Of a stretch of DNA of 64,000 nt, positions 8,826 through 16,469 are shown piece by piece. The DNA is from Gordonia mangrovi (lineage in GTDB: Bacteria > Actinomycetota > Actinomycetes > Mycobacteriales > Mycobacteriaceae). A model generated the notes under the pieces. The model was given only the letters and a program-made list of their open reading frames with translations. It was not told the origin of the DNA and searched no databases. The stretch covers positions 1,364,001 to 1,428,000 of the forward strand of contig NZ_CP102850.1 of assembly GCF_024734075.1 (NCBI RefSeq), read 5' to 3'. How positions within the stretch are numbered: position 1 is the stretch's first letter; the number at the start of each line of letters is the position of its first letter. A program made the position numbers and the translations under genes.

Positions 8826-10466
8826 TCACCCGATGCCGCGCTCGGCCGACTCCCAGTACTGTGCACGCAGCGCCTTCTTGTCCGGCTTACCCAGCGCGGT
8901 CAGCGGAAGCGAGTCGGCGTAGACGACCTGCTTGGGCGACTGGACGGCACCCTTGCGGGCCTTGACCGACTCCTGGATCTCACGGGTGATCCGTTCCTTT
9001 GTGACCGCATCCTGGTCGGCGTCGTCGCGCAGCACCACCACGGCCGTCACGGCTTCGCCCCACTTGTCGTCGGGCACTCCGATGACGCCCACCTGCCCCA
9101 CCGACGGGTGTTCGGCCACAACGTCTTCGACCTCACGCGGGAAGACGTTGAACCCGCCGGTGACGATCATGTCCTTGGTGCGGTCGACGATGTACCAGAA
9201 TCCGTCGGCGTCTTCGCGGGCGACGTCACCGGTGCGGAGCCAGCCGTCGCGAAAGGTGTCGGCGGTCTGCTCCGGCAGCCCCCAGTAGCCACCGGCCAGC
9301 AGTGGTCCCGCCACGCAGATCTCGCCCGGGTCCCCCTGGGCCACCGGCTTGTCGTCGGGCCCGAGCAGAGCGGTCCGCAGGAACGCCGACGGCCGGCCAC
9401 AACTGCTCAGCCGACGCGGATCGTCACCGGGTTTGGGGTGGTCGTTCTTGCCGAGGTAGCTGATCACCATGGGCGCCTCGGACTGGCCGTAGTACTGCGC
9501 GAAGATGGGACCGAATCGTTCGATGGCCTCCGCGAGTCGCACCGGATTGATCGCCGACGCGCCATAATACACCGTCTCCAGCGACGAGAGGTCACGGGTC
9601 TTCGAATCGGGGTGGTCCATCAGCGCGTACAGCATGGACGGCACGAGCATCGTCGCGGTGATGCGTTCGGACTCGATGACGCGCAGTACCTCACCCGGGT
9701 CGAACTTGCCCATCACCACCATGCACCCGCCCTTGATCAGAGTGGGTACGAAGAACGCGGCACCCGCATGCGACAGCGGGGTGCACATCAGGAATCGGGG
9801 ATTCTCCGGCCACTCCCACTCGGAGAGCTGGATCTGGGTCATCGTCGACATCGCCCGCGCGGTACCGATGACGCCCTTGGGTTTGCCCGTGGTGCCGCCG
9901 GTGTAGGTGATCGACACGATGTGTTCGGGCGGCAGGTCGGCCGCAGCCAACGGCTTGGGCGCGAAGTTCTCCGCCTCGGCGATGACATCGCGGCCGTAGG
10001 CGGCGAGCTGCTCGGGCACCGGACCCAACGTCAGCACCTGTTTGAGGCTGTCGACCCGCTCGACCAATGCCGCTGCTCGTTCGACGAACATCGGCACCGG
10101 GTCGATGACCAACGTCGTCACGCCCGCATCCGACAGCACGTAGGCGTGGTCGTCGAGCGACCCGAGCGGGTGCAGCGCGGTGCGCCGCCAGCCCTGGGTC
10201 TGACCGGCACCGATCACCAGCAGCACCTCGGGCCGATTCAGCGCGAGCAGACCCACCGTCGAACCGGTCCCGGCACCCAGCGATTCGAATGCCTGCTGAT
10301 AGCGACTGACGGCGTCGGCCATGTGACGCCCGGTGAGCTCGGTGTCGCCGAGGAACAGCACCGTGCGGTCCGCATGCCGACGTAGTGCGGCCACCAACAG
10401 GTCACCGAGATGGGTGCCGCCGCGCAAATGATCGAATTCGGTCGTCGAATCCTGAAGAGCAGTCAT
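8826..10466 (-). CDS. Acyl-CoA synthetase (FadD-type, AMP-forming)
   Basis: A 546-residue adenylate-forming ligase. The P-loop motif is ITYTGGTTGKPKGVIG, the hinge region is GWLRTGDVA followed by VDRTKDMIVTGGFNVFPREV, and the C-terminal lysine loop is LTALGKPDKKALR. These enzymes activate a carboxylate as an acyl-adenylate and then transfer it to CoA. ATG at 10466 is chosen; a GTG at 10478 is also in frame. A KstR-like box lies 102 bases upstream, so the substrate may be a steroid side-chain acid. It is not FadD3, which is present separately at 25819. Confidence 0.82.
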   Translation of the reverse strand: MTALQDSTTEFDHLRGGTHLGDLLVAALRRHADRTVLFLGDTELTGRHMADAVSRYQQAFESLGAGTGSTVGLLALNRPEVLLVIGAGQTQGWRRTALHPLGSLDDHAYVLSDAGVTTLVIDPVPMFVERAAALVERVDSLKQVLTLGPVPEQLAAYGRDVIAEAENFAPKPLAAADLPPEHIVSITYTGGTTGKPKGVIGTARAMSTMTQIQLSEWEWPENPRFLMCTPLSHAGAAFFVPTLIKGGCMVVMGKFDPGEVLRVIESERITATMLVPSMLYALMDHPDSKTRDLSSLETVYYGASAINPVRLAEAIERFGPIFAQYYGQSEAPMVISYLGKNDHPKPGDDPRRLSSCGRPSAFLRTALLGPDDKPVAQGDPGEICVAGPLLAGGYWGLPEQTADTFRDGWLRTGDVAREDADGFWYIVDRTKDMIVTGGFNVFPREVEDVVAEHPSVGQVGVIGVPDDKWGEAVTAVVVLRDDADQDAVTKERITREIQESVKARKGAVQSPKQVVYADSLPLTALGKPDKKALRAQYWESAERGIG

Positions 10467-10567
10467 GGACACCAACACTAGGACGTGTTTCAGAATTTCG
10501 GAAGAACTGACGACTATACGGCTTCTTGACGTGGTCTGATGCCGAGTTTCAGGACCACCGTCAATGG

Positions 10568-10581
10568 TAGAACACGTTCCT
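10568..10581. promoter_or_regulatory. KstR-like operator upstream of the fadD-type gene
   Basis: TAGAACACGTTCCT matches the KstR consensus except for the last base and has the palindromic core GAACNNGTTC. It is the only KstR-like site seen outside the cyp125-fadA5 gap. Confidence 0.55.
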
Positions 10582-10634
10582 TCTCGCGGATTGGCGTCTC
10601 GTGGTGCTCATCACCACACGTCGCGGGCGCTCAA

Positions 10635-10801
10635 CTAAGTGGTGCTGTTCGTAAGTTCATCCGGGGTATTCGGTGGAGCGATGGGCGACTGGCAAGGCGG
10701 AGGAGGGAGCGATGACAGCGTCATCGTGACCGACGACAACGCAGCCAGTCGCCCATCGAACGCCGAAGACACCCGACGAACTTACGGACAGGACCACTAA
10801 G
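10635..10801. mobile_element. MITE-like palindromic element, about 167 bp
   Basis: The first 59 and last 58 bases are imperfect reverse complements (roughly four-fifths identical with one gap). The inner ends are exact over 15 bases (10679-10693 with 10744-10758), and CGTAAGTTC (10650-10658) pairs with GAACTTACG (10778-10786). The 50-base centre contains a small GATGAC/GTCATC stem at 10721-10735. No ORF lies inside. Long terminal inverted repeats around a short non-coding centre are typical of a MITE. A 24-base copy of the left tip recurs at 11467. Confidence 0.65.
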
Positions 10802-10811
10802 ATCGGTGACC

Positions 10812-11468
10812 ATGACCGATCTGGATCTGGCCACCAGCCGCCGCGACATCACCGATGCCCTCCTGACCGCATTCGAGCGCCGGCACGAGGTCCTCGACGC
10901 CATCGTCGACGCCGAGAACCGCGATGAGGCAGTGGAGGCTGTCGCACAACTCCTCGACAAGTCCACCCTGGGCGCCGAGGCGATCCTCGGCATGTCCTTC
11001 TTCCAGCTCACCAAGGACGAGCGTCGCAAGAATCAGGCCGAACTCGACGACCTCAACAGCGCGCTCACCTTCACCTTGGCCGAGCGTCCCGCCAGCAGCG
11101 GCGACACGCTCGAACTGCGCCCGTTCGACGCGACCGCCGACGCCGACCTGTTCACCACCCGCACCGAGGAACTCCAGGTTGCCGGCGACGGCTCGGGCTC
11201 CCCCGCCGGCGACATCGCCGACGAGATCGCCAAGGCCAACGAACGCGTCCACAACGAGGACGCGGTCTGGCTCGTCGGCATCGATGGCGGCGAGAAGGTC
11301 GGGTTCGTGTTCGGCGAACTGACGGGTAGCGAGGTCGACGTCCGGATCTGGATTCACCCCGATCACCGGAAGAAGGGCTACGGGACGGCATGCCTGCGCA
11401 AGTCGCGCGCGGAGATGGCCGCCTACTTCCCCGGTGCCCACATGGTGGTACGTGCACCCAGCGCGTAG
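10812..11468 (+). CDS. GNAT-like acetyltransferase with GyrA-like N-terminal segment
   Basis: A 218-residue two-part protein. Residues about 8-75 (RRDITDALLTAFERRHEVLD, then LLDKSTLGAEAILGMSFFQL and TKDERRKNQAELDDL) closely resemble the helical tower region of GyrA/ParC, where LLDI...QAQAILDMQLRRL is typical. Residues about 95-218 look like a GNAT fold, with the acetyl-CoA loop HRKKGYGTACLRK near residue 185. GTG at 10806 is an alternative start. The gene begins 11 bases after the palindromic element and ends on a partial copy of its tip. The function is unknown; the N-terminal part may serve protein contact or may mimic gyrase. Confidence 0.6.
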   Translation: MTDLDLATSRRDITDALLTAFERRHEVLDAIVDAENRDEAVEAVAQLLDKSTLGAEAILGMSFFQLTKDERRKNQAELDDLNSALTFTLAERPASSGDTLELRPFDATADADLFTTRTEELQVAGDGSGSPAGDIADEIAKANERVHNEDAVWLVGIDGGEKVGFVFGELTGSEVDVRIWIHPDHRKKGYGTACLRKSRAEMAAYFPGAHMVVRAPSA

Positions 11469-11490
11469 TGGTGCTGCACGTAAGTGCGTC
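11467..11490. repeat. Partial copy of the palindromic element tip
   Basis: AGTGGTGCTGCACGTAAGTG and the next four bases match the left arm at 10638-10661 at 20 of 24 positions, in the same orientation. It overlaps the stop codon of the GNAT gene, so that gene is bracketed by related sequences. Confidence 0.5.
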
Positions 11491-11986
11491 AGGCCCGAGC
11501 CGCGGCCGCCCCGTCGGCCCGGGTGGCAGCGGCATTGACGCGGGTGAGGACGTCGTGCAGCTCATCGAGCACGTCGAGGTCGACGCCCAGTGCCTCGACC
11601 ACGGCGGGCGGGATACCCAAGGCCTGTTCGCGGAGCGCCCAGCCCTGATCGGTCAACGCGACGTCGACGTTGCGTTCGTCGTCACCACGACGCTGCCGAA
11701 CGACGAGACCCGACGCCTCGAGCCGCTTCAGCAGTGGCGACAACGTGGCCGAATCGAGTTGCAGAACCTGCCCGAGGTCCTTCACCGCGCGCGGCGAGTC
11801 CTCCCACAGCGCCAGCATCACGAGGTATTGCGGGTGGGTCAGGCCGAGCGGCTCGAGCAGTCGCCGGTAGATCTTCAGCACCGAACGATTCGCCACGGCC
11901 AGCGCGAAACACACCTGCCGTTCCAGCAGCAGCGGATTCGACTCTCCGCCTTTGATGTCCACGCCTGAGGTGGTCACGCCGGTCAC
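11489..11986 (-). CDS. MarR-family transcriptional regulator
   Basis: A 165-residue winged-helix regulator of the MarR/OhrR type. The recognition region reads LTHPQYLVMLALWEDSPRAV, then LGQVLQLDSATLSPLLKRLE, followed by the wing VVRQRRGDDERNVDVALTDQ. A Cys in LERQVCFALAVANR near the N-terminus is placed like the peroxide-sensing Cys of OhrR-type members, so redox sensing is possible. The GTG at 11986 overlaps the stop of the preceding gene (GTGA), indicating one operon with it; a GTG at 11977 is an alternative. Confidence 0.82.
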   Translation of the reverse strand: MTGVTTSGVDIKGGESNPLLLERQVCFALAVANRSVLKIYRRLLEPLGLTHPQYLVMLALWEDSPRAVKDLGQVLQLDSATLSPLLKRLEASGLVVRQRRGDDERNVDVALTDQGWALREQALGIPPAVVEALGVDLDVLDELHDVLTRVNAAATRADGAAAARA

Positions 11987-12372
11987 CGCCCGCGATACTT
12001 GCGGTGGTACTCGTCGTAGAGGTCCGCGTTGCGTTCCTTCTCGCGCTTGTCGATCAGATCGGGATCGAGACCGTGCTGTTCCAGTCGATGCCGGCGGTAG
12101 ACGCGGTTGAGCGCCAACGTGAAGAACACGTAGGCGATGGGGATCGGTAGTGCCATGGTGATCCGGACATCCCACGGCGCCGGCACCAGGAGGAACGGCA
12201 GCATCAGCATGAGAACCGGAATCGCCCAGCGCACCACCATGCGCAGTGTGGCGTGCGGTCCCGCAAGGTCGTTGGCGACCCATTCGTTCATCGACTTCGG
12301 CATTCTCGCGCCGTAGCAGTATCGGATGTATTGCAGCCCGCGAGGACGATCGCTGGTGGTTGACGTTTGCAC
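11983..12372 (-). CDS. Small membrane protein (DUF5313-like)
   Basis: A 129-residue protein with two hydrophobic segments (MVVRWAIPVLMLMLPFLLV near residue 45 and ITMALPIPIAYVFFTLAL near residue 70). A charged C-terminal tail follows, rich in Arg, Lys and Glu (DPDLIDKREKERNADLYDEY). The N-terminal RPRGLQYIRYCYGARMPKSM fits the mycobacterial DUF5313 group as I remember it. The GTG start at 12372 keeps that conserved part. It is the first gene of a two-gene unit with the MarR regulator and lies behind a short palindrome. The role is unknown. Confidence 0.6.
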   Translation of the reverse strand: MQTSTTSDRPRGLQYIRYCYGARMPKSMNEWVANDLAGPHATLRMVVRWAIPVLMLMLPFLLVPAPWDVRITMALPIPIAYVFFTLALNRVYRRHRLEQHGLDPDLIDKREKERNADLYDEYHRKYRGR

Positions 12373-12378
12373 GAATCA

Positions 12379-12390
12379 ATCGTACACGAT
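12379..12390. promoter_or_regulatory. Short palindrome, possible MarR operator
   Basis: ATCGTACACGAT is a palindrome with 5-base arms just upstream of the membrane protein-marR unit, in a locally AT-richer stretch. The position suits autoregulation by the MarR protein. Confidence 0.4.
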
Positions 12391-12408
12391 CAAATCGTTC
12401 CTCGATGA

Positions 12409-12560
12409 TCTCGATACGCTTCTTCGTCGCTACTCGATCACCAGAACTGTCCCCGCGCGAGCACGCGCCCCCGGCCCGTCGAGTAGCCCCGCGCGAGCAA
12501 GCGCCCCCCGCCGGTCGAGTAGCCTGCGAGCCCCTGGGCGAGCACGCGTATCGAGACCCC
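12409..12560. repeat. Cluster of dispersed intergenic repeat copies
   Basis: The stretch starts with CTCGATACGC and GCTACTCGATCACCAG, contains two GTCGAGTAGCC units (from 12479 and 12515), and ends with GCGTATCGAGACCCC. These are reordered pieces of the element found intact at 29099-29141. GCGCGAGCA also occurs several times. No gene is seen here. Confidence 0.65.
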
Positions 12561-12562
12561 GC

Positions 12563-12946
12563 CTACACCCGCCGCCGCGGCACCCCGAACCGCGCGACGA
12601 TCGCCCGAATCCGGTACTCCTCGTCGACGACAAACGACTCGTGGACATGCGCAGCCAACCCGAGCGCCTTGGGTCGCACATGCACCCAGTACCGTGTGGC
12701 CACCATGTGGCCATCGACGTCGGCCGAGAACTCACTGATCCGGTGGATCAGCCGGAACTGAGGGCCCCGACGGAGACCCCGCGCGATATGCGGTCCGTTG
12801 CGGCCGGTCTTCAGGCCCAACTCGACCCGGGTGCACTCCGGATGTAGCGACACCCCGGAAGGGTCGTGGCTGACCAGGGCGTCGACATAGGCACGCGCGG
12901 CGGCGACGCGTTGCGCCGCGCGCTCGGGATCGCGGTCCGGCGTCAC
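12563..12946 (-). CDS. Small NTF2-like protein (DUF8021-like)
   Basis: A 127-residue protein starting at the GTG at 12946, two bases after the SDR stop. Its pattern, ERAAQRVAAARAYVDALVSH, then HPECTRVELGLKTGRNGP, then RLIHRISEFSADVDGHMVAT, suggests a cone-shaped NTF2-like fold that binds a small hydrophobic molecule. Similar small proteins accompany the Rv3548c-type SDR in related steroid clusters. The family name is from memory and tentative. Tight spacing implies co-transcription with the SDR. Confidence 0.6.
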   Translation of the reverse strand: MTPDRDPERAAQRVAAARAYVDALVSHDPSGVSLHPECTRVELGLKTGRNGPHIARGLRRGPQFRLIHRISEFSADVDGHMVATRYWVHVRPKALGLAAHVHESFVVDEEYRIRAIVARFGVPRRRV

Positions 12947-12948
12947 GT

Positions 12949-13845
12949 CTACCGCGCGCCGTAGACCGGAACCGGCACCGGCGACTTCGCGAGGAGTTCG
13001 TCGACCACCGGGCCCAGTTCGCCGGGTGCCCACCGAGAGCCCTTGTCCTGCTCGGCGCTGCGCTGGAAGGCGTCGATGACGGTGACCTTGCCACCTTCCA
13101 CTTCGAAGACGCGGCCCGTGACCGAGGAGGACTCCGTCGATCCCAGCCACACCACCAGCGGCGAGATGTTCGCGGGGTCCATGGCGTCGAAGGAGCCGTC
13201 GGCCGGCGCGGCCATCTGCGCGGCCATCGCCTCTCCGGCACCCATCGTCATCTGCGTACGCGCCGACGGTGCGATCGCGTTGGCGGTCACCCCGTAGTTG
13301 CCCAGTTCGGCCGCCGCCTGGATGGTCAGAGCGGTGATACCGGCCTTGGCGGCCACATAGTTGCCCTGCCCCACCGAACCGAAAAGTCCTGCGCCCGAAG
13401 AGGTGTTGATGATGCGAGCGGTTCGCTGACGACCCGCTTTCGATTCGCTACGCCAGTATGCGGCGGCATGGTGCAGTGTCACGAAGTGACCCTTGAGATG
13501 AACTCGCACCACGGCATCCCACTCGTCTTCGGACATGGCCACCAGCATCCGATCGCGCACGAACCCGGCGTTGTTGACGATGATGTCGAGCCCGCCGAAT
13601 GTGTCGACGGCGGTGGCGATCATGGCCGCGCCGGCATCCCAGTCGGCCACATCGGAGACGACGGGAATGGCCCGGCCGCCCGCCGTGACGATCTCGTCGG
13701 CGACGGCGTGCGCCGAGTTGGTGTCGAAGTCGTTGACCACCACCTGCGCCCCCTCGGCGGCGAAGGCGAGCGCGTGTGCGCGCCCGATACCCTGTCCGGC
13801 ACCGGTCACAATGGCGACCCGACCTTCATTCAACTTGTCCACCAC
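12949..13845 (-). CDS. Short-chain dehydrogenase/reductase (Rv3548c-like)
   Basis: A 298-residue classical SDR. The cofactor loop is VTGAGQGIGRAHALAF, the structural motif is IIVNNAGFV, the catalytic Ser is in NTSSGAG and the YxxxK pair is in GNYVAAKAGI. The acidic residue in VVVNDFD suggests NAD(H) preference. GTG at 13845 follows a GGGGAGA ribosome site. Its place beside the other SDR and echA20 equals Rv3548c, a cholesterol-cluster gene of undefined substrate. It probably oxidises or reduces a hydroxy/keto group of a ring or side-chain intermediate. A 43-base gap separates it from the SDR upstream, so they likely share a message. Confidence 0.8.
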   Translation of the reverse strand: MVDKLNEGRVAIVTGAGQGIGRAHALAFAAEGAQVVVNDFDTNSAHAVADEIVTAGGRAIPVVSDVADWDAGAAMIATAVDTFGGLDIIVNNAGFVRDRMLVAMSEDEWDAVVRVHLKGHFVTLHHAAAYWRSESKAGRQRTARIINTSSGAGLFGSVGQGNYVAAKAGITALTIQAAAELGNYGVTANAIAPSARTQMTMGAGEAMAAQMAAPADGSFDAMDPANISPLVVWLGSTESSSVTGRVFEVEGGKVTVIDAFQRSAEQDKGSRWAPGELGPVVDELLAKSPVPVPVYGAR

Positions 13846-13888
13846 GACTTCTCCCCTTCATCGATTGCCCTGCGCCATCCTGGGCGAC

Positions 13889-14713
13889 TCATACCTTGTT
13901 GTCTGCGGTCGCCGCGGCGAGGAAGGCCGGTCGCTCACCACCACCATGCACTGTCAGCGTGGAACCGGTGATGTAACCGGCCAACGGACTGAGCAGAAAG
14001 GCGACGGCGTTGCCGACGTCCTCGGGCATCGCCAGCCGGCCCATCGGGATCGTCGCAGCCACGGCCGCGACACCGGCGTCGTCACCGTAGTGCAGATGCG
14101 CCTGTTCGGTCAGCACCGACCCGCAGACCACCGAGTTGATGCGGACCTGTGGCGCCCATTCGATGGCCAGTGACGTGATCGCGTTGTCCAGCCCCGCCTT
14201 GGCCGCCCCATAGGCCGAGGTCCCCGGTGACGGTCGATGCCCACTGACGCTGGACACGTTCACGATCGCTCCACCACCCTCCTGTTGGCACATCATCGCG
14301 TGCGCCGCACGAGCGACGGTCAACGGCGCCAGCAGGTTCAGTTCGACGATCTTGCTCGCGAAACGCGGCGACGCATCGGCGGCCGGCGCGAACGGCGACC
14401 CCCCGGCGTTGTTCACCACACCGTCGAGCCGGCCGTGCGTCTCGACGATGCCCCGCACCATGGCATCGACCGCATCCGCATCCCGCACATCGCAGGTCAC
14501 GAACTCGACCTCGGAGTCGGGACCGGGATTGCGTCCACACACCACGGGAACGGCACCGAGATCGGCGAGCACGCGCGCGATGCCCGCACCCACCCCTCGT
14601 GTCCCACCCGTCACCAGCACGACCTGCTTGTCCAGGCCCAGATCCAGCCCACGCGCGGCTGCCGAAGCGGCGCCGGCGACGCCCTGACCAGCGACCTGCC
14701 CGTCTGCCTTCAT
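13889..14713 (-). CDS. Short-chain dehydrogenase/reductase (Rv3549c-like)
   Basis: A 274-residue SDR with VLVTGGTRGVGAGIARVLAD, VVNNAGGSPF, NVSSVSGHR and the YGAAK active-site motif. It begins with a roughly 30-residue extension (KADGQVAGQGVAGAASAAAR) ahead of the Rossmann fold. The ATG at 14713 lies 18 bases from an exact KstR2-type operator shared with divergent echA20, placing the gene in the C/D-ring regulon. It corresponds to Rv3549c by position. Its substrate is not known to me. Confidence 0.8.
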   Translation of the reverse strand: MKADGQVAGQGVAGAASAAARGLDLGLDKQVVLVTGGTRGVGAGIARVLADLGAVPVVCGRNPGPDSEVEFVTCDVRDADAVDAMVRGIVETHGRLDGVVNNAGGSPFAPAADASPRFASKIVELNLLAPLTVARAAHAMMCQQEGGGAIVNVSSVSGHRPSPGTSAYGAAKAGLDNAITSLAIEWAPQVRINSVVCGSVLTEQAHLHYGDDAGVAAVAATIPMGRLAMPEDVGNAVAFLLSPLAGYITGSTLTVHGGGERPAFLAAATADNKV

Positions 14714-14730
14714 GAGTGCTACCCTACCAA

Positions 14731-14754
14731 ACAACCAAGCACTTGCTTGGTTGT
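14731..14754. promoter_or_regulatory. KstR2 operator between divergent SDR and echA20
   Basis: A near-perfect 24-base palindrome (ACAACCAAGCA / TGCTTGGTTGT arms). It contains ACCAAGCACTTGCT at 14734-14747, which fits the KstR2 consensus AnCAAGnnCTTGnT exactly. It can control both the SDR and the echA20-ipdABC operon. Confidence 0.8.
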
Positions 14755-14781
14755 GTTCTGAAGGACTCGAGAGGAGCAGGT

Positions 14782-15570
14782 GTGCCGATCACCACCACAC
14801 GCACCGAGAGCGGGATCGTGACGGTGACCGTCGACTACCCGCCGGTCAACGCGTTGCCGTCCGCAGCCTGGTTCGAACTGGCCGACGCCATCACCGCAGC
14901 CGGCGAGGACCTGTCCACCCACGTCGTGATCCTCCGGGCCGAAGGGCGCGGGTTCAACGCCGGCGTCGACATCAAGGAGATGCAGGCCACCGCCGGTTTC
15001 GACGCGCTGATCGGCGCCAATCGCGGGTGCGCGGCGGCGTTCTCCGCCGTCTACGACTGCGCGGTTCCGGTGATCGCCGCGGTCAACGGGTTCTGCGTGG
15101 GCGGCGGGATCGGGTTGGTCGGCAACGCTGATGTCATCGTCGCCACCGACGATGCGGTGTTCGGCCTGCCCGAGGTCGACCGCGGTGCGCTCGGCGCAGC
15201 GACGCATCTGGCCCGCCTGGTACCGCAGCACATGATGCGCACCCTGTACTACACCGCGCAGAACGTAACCGCCCAGCAACTCGAGCATTTCGGCTCGGTG
15301 TACCGCGTGGTGGCCCGCGAGGATCTCCTCGACGCCGCGATGGAGGTGGCCGAGAAGATCGCCACCAAGGACACCCGGGTGATCCGGGCCGCCAAAGAGG
15401 CCATCAATCACATCGATCCGGTCGATGTGAAGAGCAGCTACCGGCTCGAGCAGGGCTTCACCTTCGAACTCAATCTGGCCGGCGTCGCCGACGAACACCG
15501 CGACGCCTTCGTCAGCACCGGTAAGGCCCTCGACACCGCCGGATCGACCAGCACTGGAGGACGCGCCTGA
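14782..15570 (+). CDS. echA20: Enoyl-CoA hydratase-family ring-D hydrolase EchA20
   Basis: A 262-residue crotonase-fold protein equivalent to Rv3550. In the established pathway EchA20 hydrolytically opens the last cyclopentanone ring (ring D) of the indane-type CoA intermediate. Visible motifs are the oxyanion-hole segments AEGRGFNAGVDIKEM and GFCVGGGIGLVGNADVIVA. The GTG start at 14782 follows GAGGAG. The gene leads a tightly packed operon: its TGA overlaps the ipdA ATG. A KstR2 operator lies 28 bases upstream, so expression should rise when HIP-CoA accumulates. Confidence 0.85.
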   Translation: MPITTTRTESGIVTVTVDYPPVNALPSAAWFELADAITAAGEDLSTHVVILRAEGRGFNAGVDIKEMQATAGFDALIGANRGCAAAFSAVYDCAVPVIAAVNGFCVGGGIGLVGNADVIVATDDAVFGLPEVDRGALGAATHLARLVPQHMMRTLYYTAQNVTAQQLEHFGSVYRVVAREDLLDAAMEVAEKIATKDTRVIRAAKEAINHIDPVDVKSSYRLEQGFTFELNLAGVADEHRDAFVSTGKALDTAGSTSTGGRA

Positions 15571-16469
15571 TGACGGCCACCCCAACCGACAAGACCAGTT
15601 CGCTCGACGACGTCATCGACGAACTGCGCGACGGCATGACCATCGGCATCGGCGGATGGGGTTCGCGGCGCAAGCCGATGGCGCTGGTCCGCGCGCTGGC
15701 CCGCTCCGACATCAGGGATCTGACCGTCGTCACCTACGGCGGACCCGACCTCGGACTACTCTGCGCTGCCGGCAAAGTCCGCCGCGCCTACTACGGGTTC
15801 GTCTCTCTGGACTCCGCTCCGTTCTACGATCCGTGGTTCGCGAAGGCCCGCACGTCGGGCGCGCTCGAGGCACGTGAGATGGACGAGGGCATGGTCAAAT
15901 GCGGCCTCGAAGCGGCTGCTGCCCGACTGCCGTTTCTGCCGATCCGTGCCGGCCTCGGTTCCGACGTCCCCAATTTCTGGGCGGGCGAACTCAAGACCGT
16001 CGAGTCCCCCTACCCCGTGGCCGACGGTCGAACCGAGACGTTGATCGCGATGCCCGCACTGCGGCTCGACGCGGCCTTCGTCCATCTCGATCTCGCCGAC
16101 AGCCGCGGCAACGCCGCCTATACCGGCGTCGACCCGTACATGGACGACATCTTCTGCGGCGCCGCCGAACGCCGCTATCTCGAGACCGACCAGATCGTCT
16201 CCACCGAGGTTCTGGTCAAAACCGTTCCGACCCAGCGGTTGTTGCTGAACCGGATGAATGTGGACCGGGTGGTGCACACGCCGAACGGCGCGCATTTCAC
16301 CTTTGCGGGCGAGTACGGCCGCGACGAGAAGTTCCAGCAGTTCTATGTGGAGTCGGCGAAGGACCCCGACACCTGGGCGGCGTTCTCGAAACGCTTCCTC
16401 GAGGTCGACGAGGCCGACTACCAGCATGCGGTCACCGAATGGCAAGGCGAGCAGGAGGACCAGCAGTGA
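15570..16469 (+). CDS. ipdA: CoA-ester ring-C hydrolase, alpha subunit IpdA
   Basis: A 299-residue member of the CoA-transferase class I fold, equal to Rv3551. With IpdB it forms a heteromer that hydrolyses the ring-C carbon-carbon bond of COCHEA-CoA; it is not a true CoA transferase. The N-terminal GMTIGIGGWGSRRKPMALVR segment is the typical glycine-rich loop of this fold. The gene overlaps echA20 by one base and ipdB by four bases (GTGA), which supports stoichiometric subunit synthesis. Confidence 0.85.
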   Translation: MTATPTDKTSSLDDVIDELRDGMTIGIGGWGSRRKPMALVRALARSDIRDLTVVTYGGPDLGLLCAAGKVRRAYYGFVSLDSAPFYDPWFAKARTSGALEAREMDEGMVKCGLEAAAARLPFLPIRAGLGSDVPNFWAGELKTVESPYPVADGRTETLIAMPALRLDAAFVHLDLADSRGNAAYTGVDPYMDDIFCGAAERRYLETDQIVSTEVLVKTVPTQRLLLNRMNVDRVVHTPNGAHFTFAGEYGRDEKFQQFYVESAKDPDTWAAFSKRFLEVDEADYQHAVTEWQGEQEDQQ

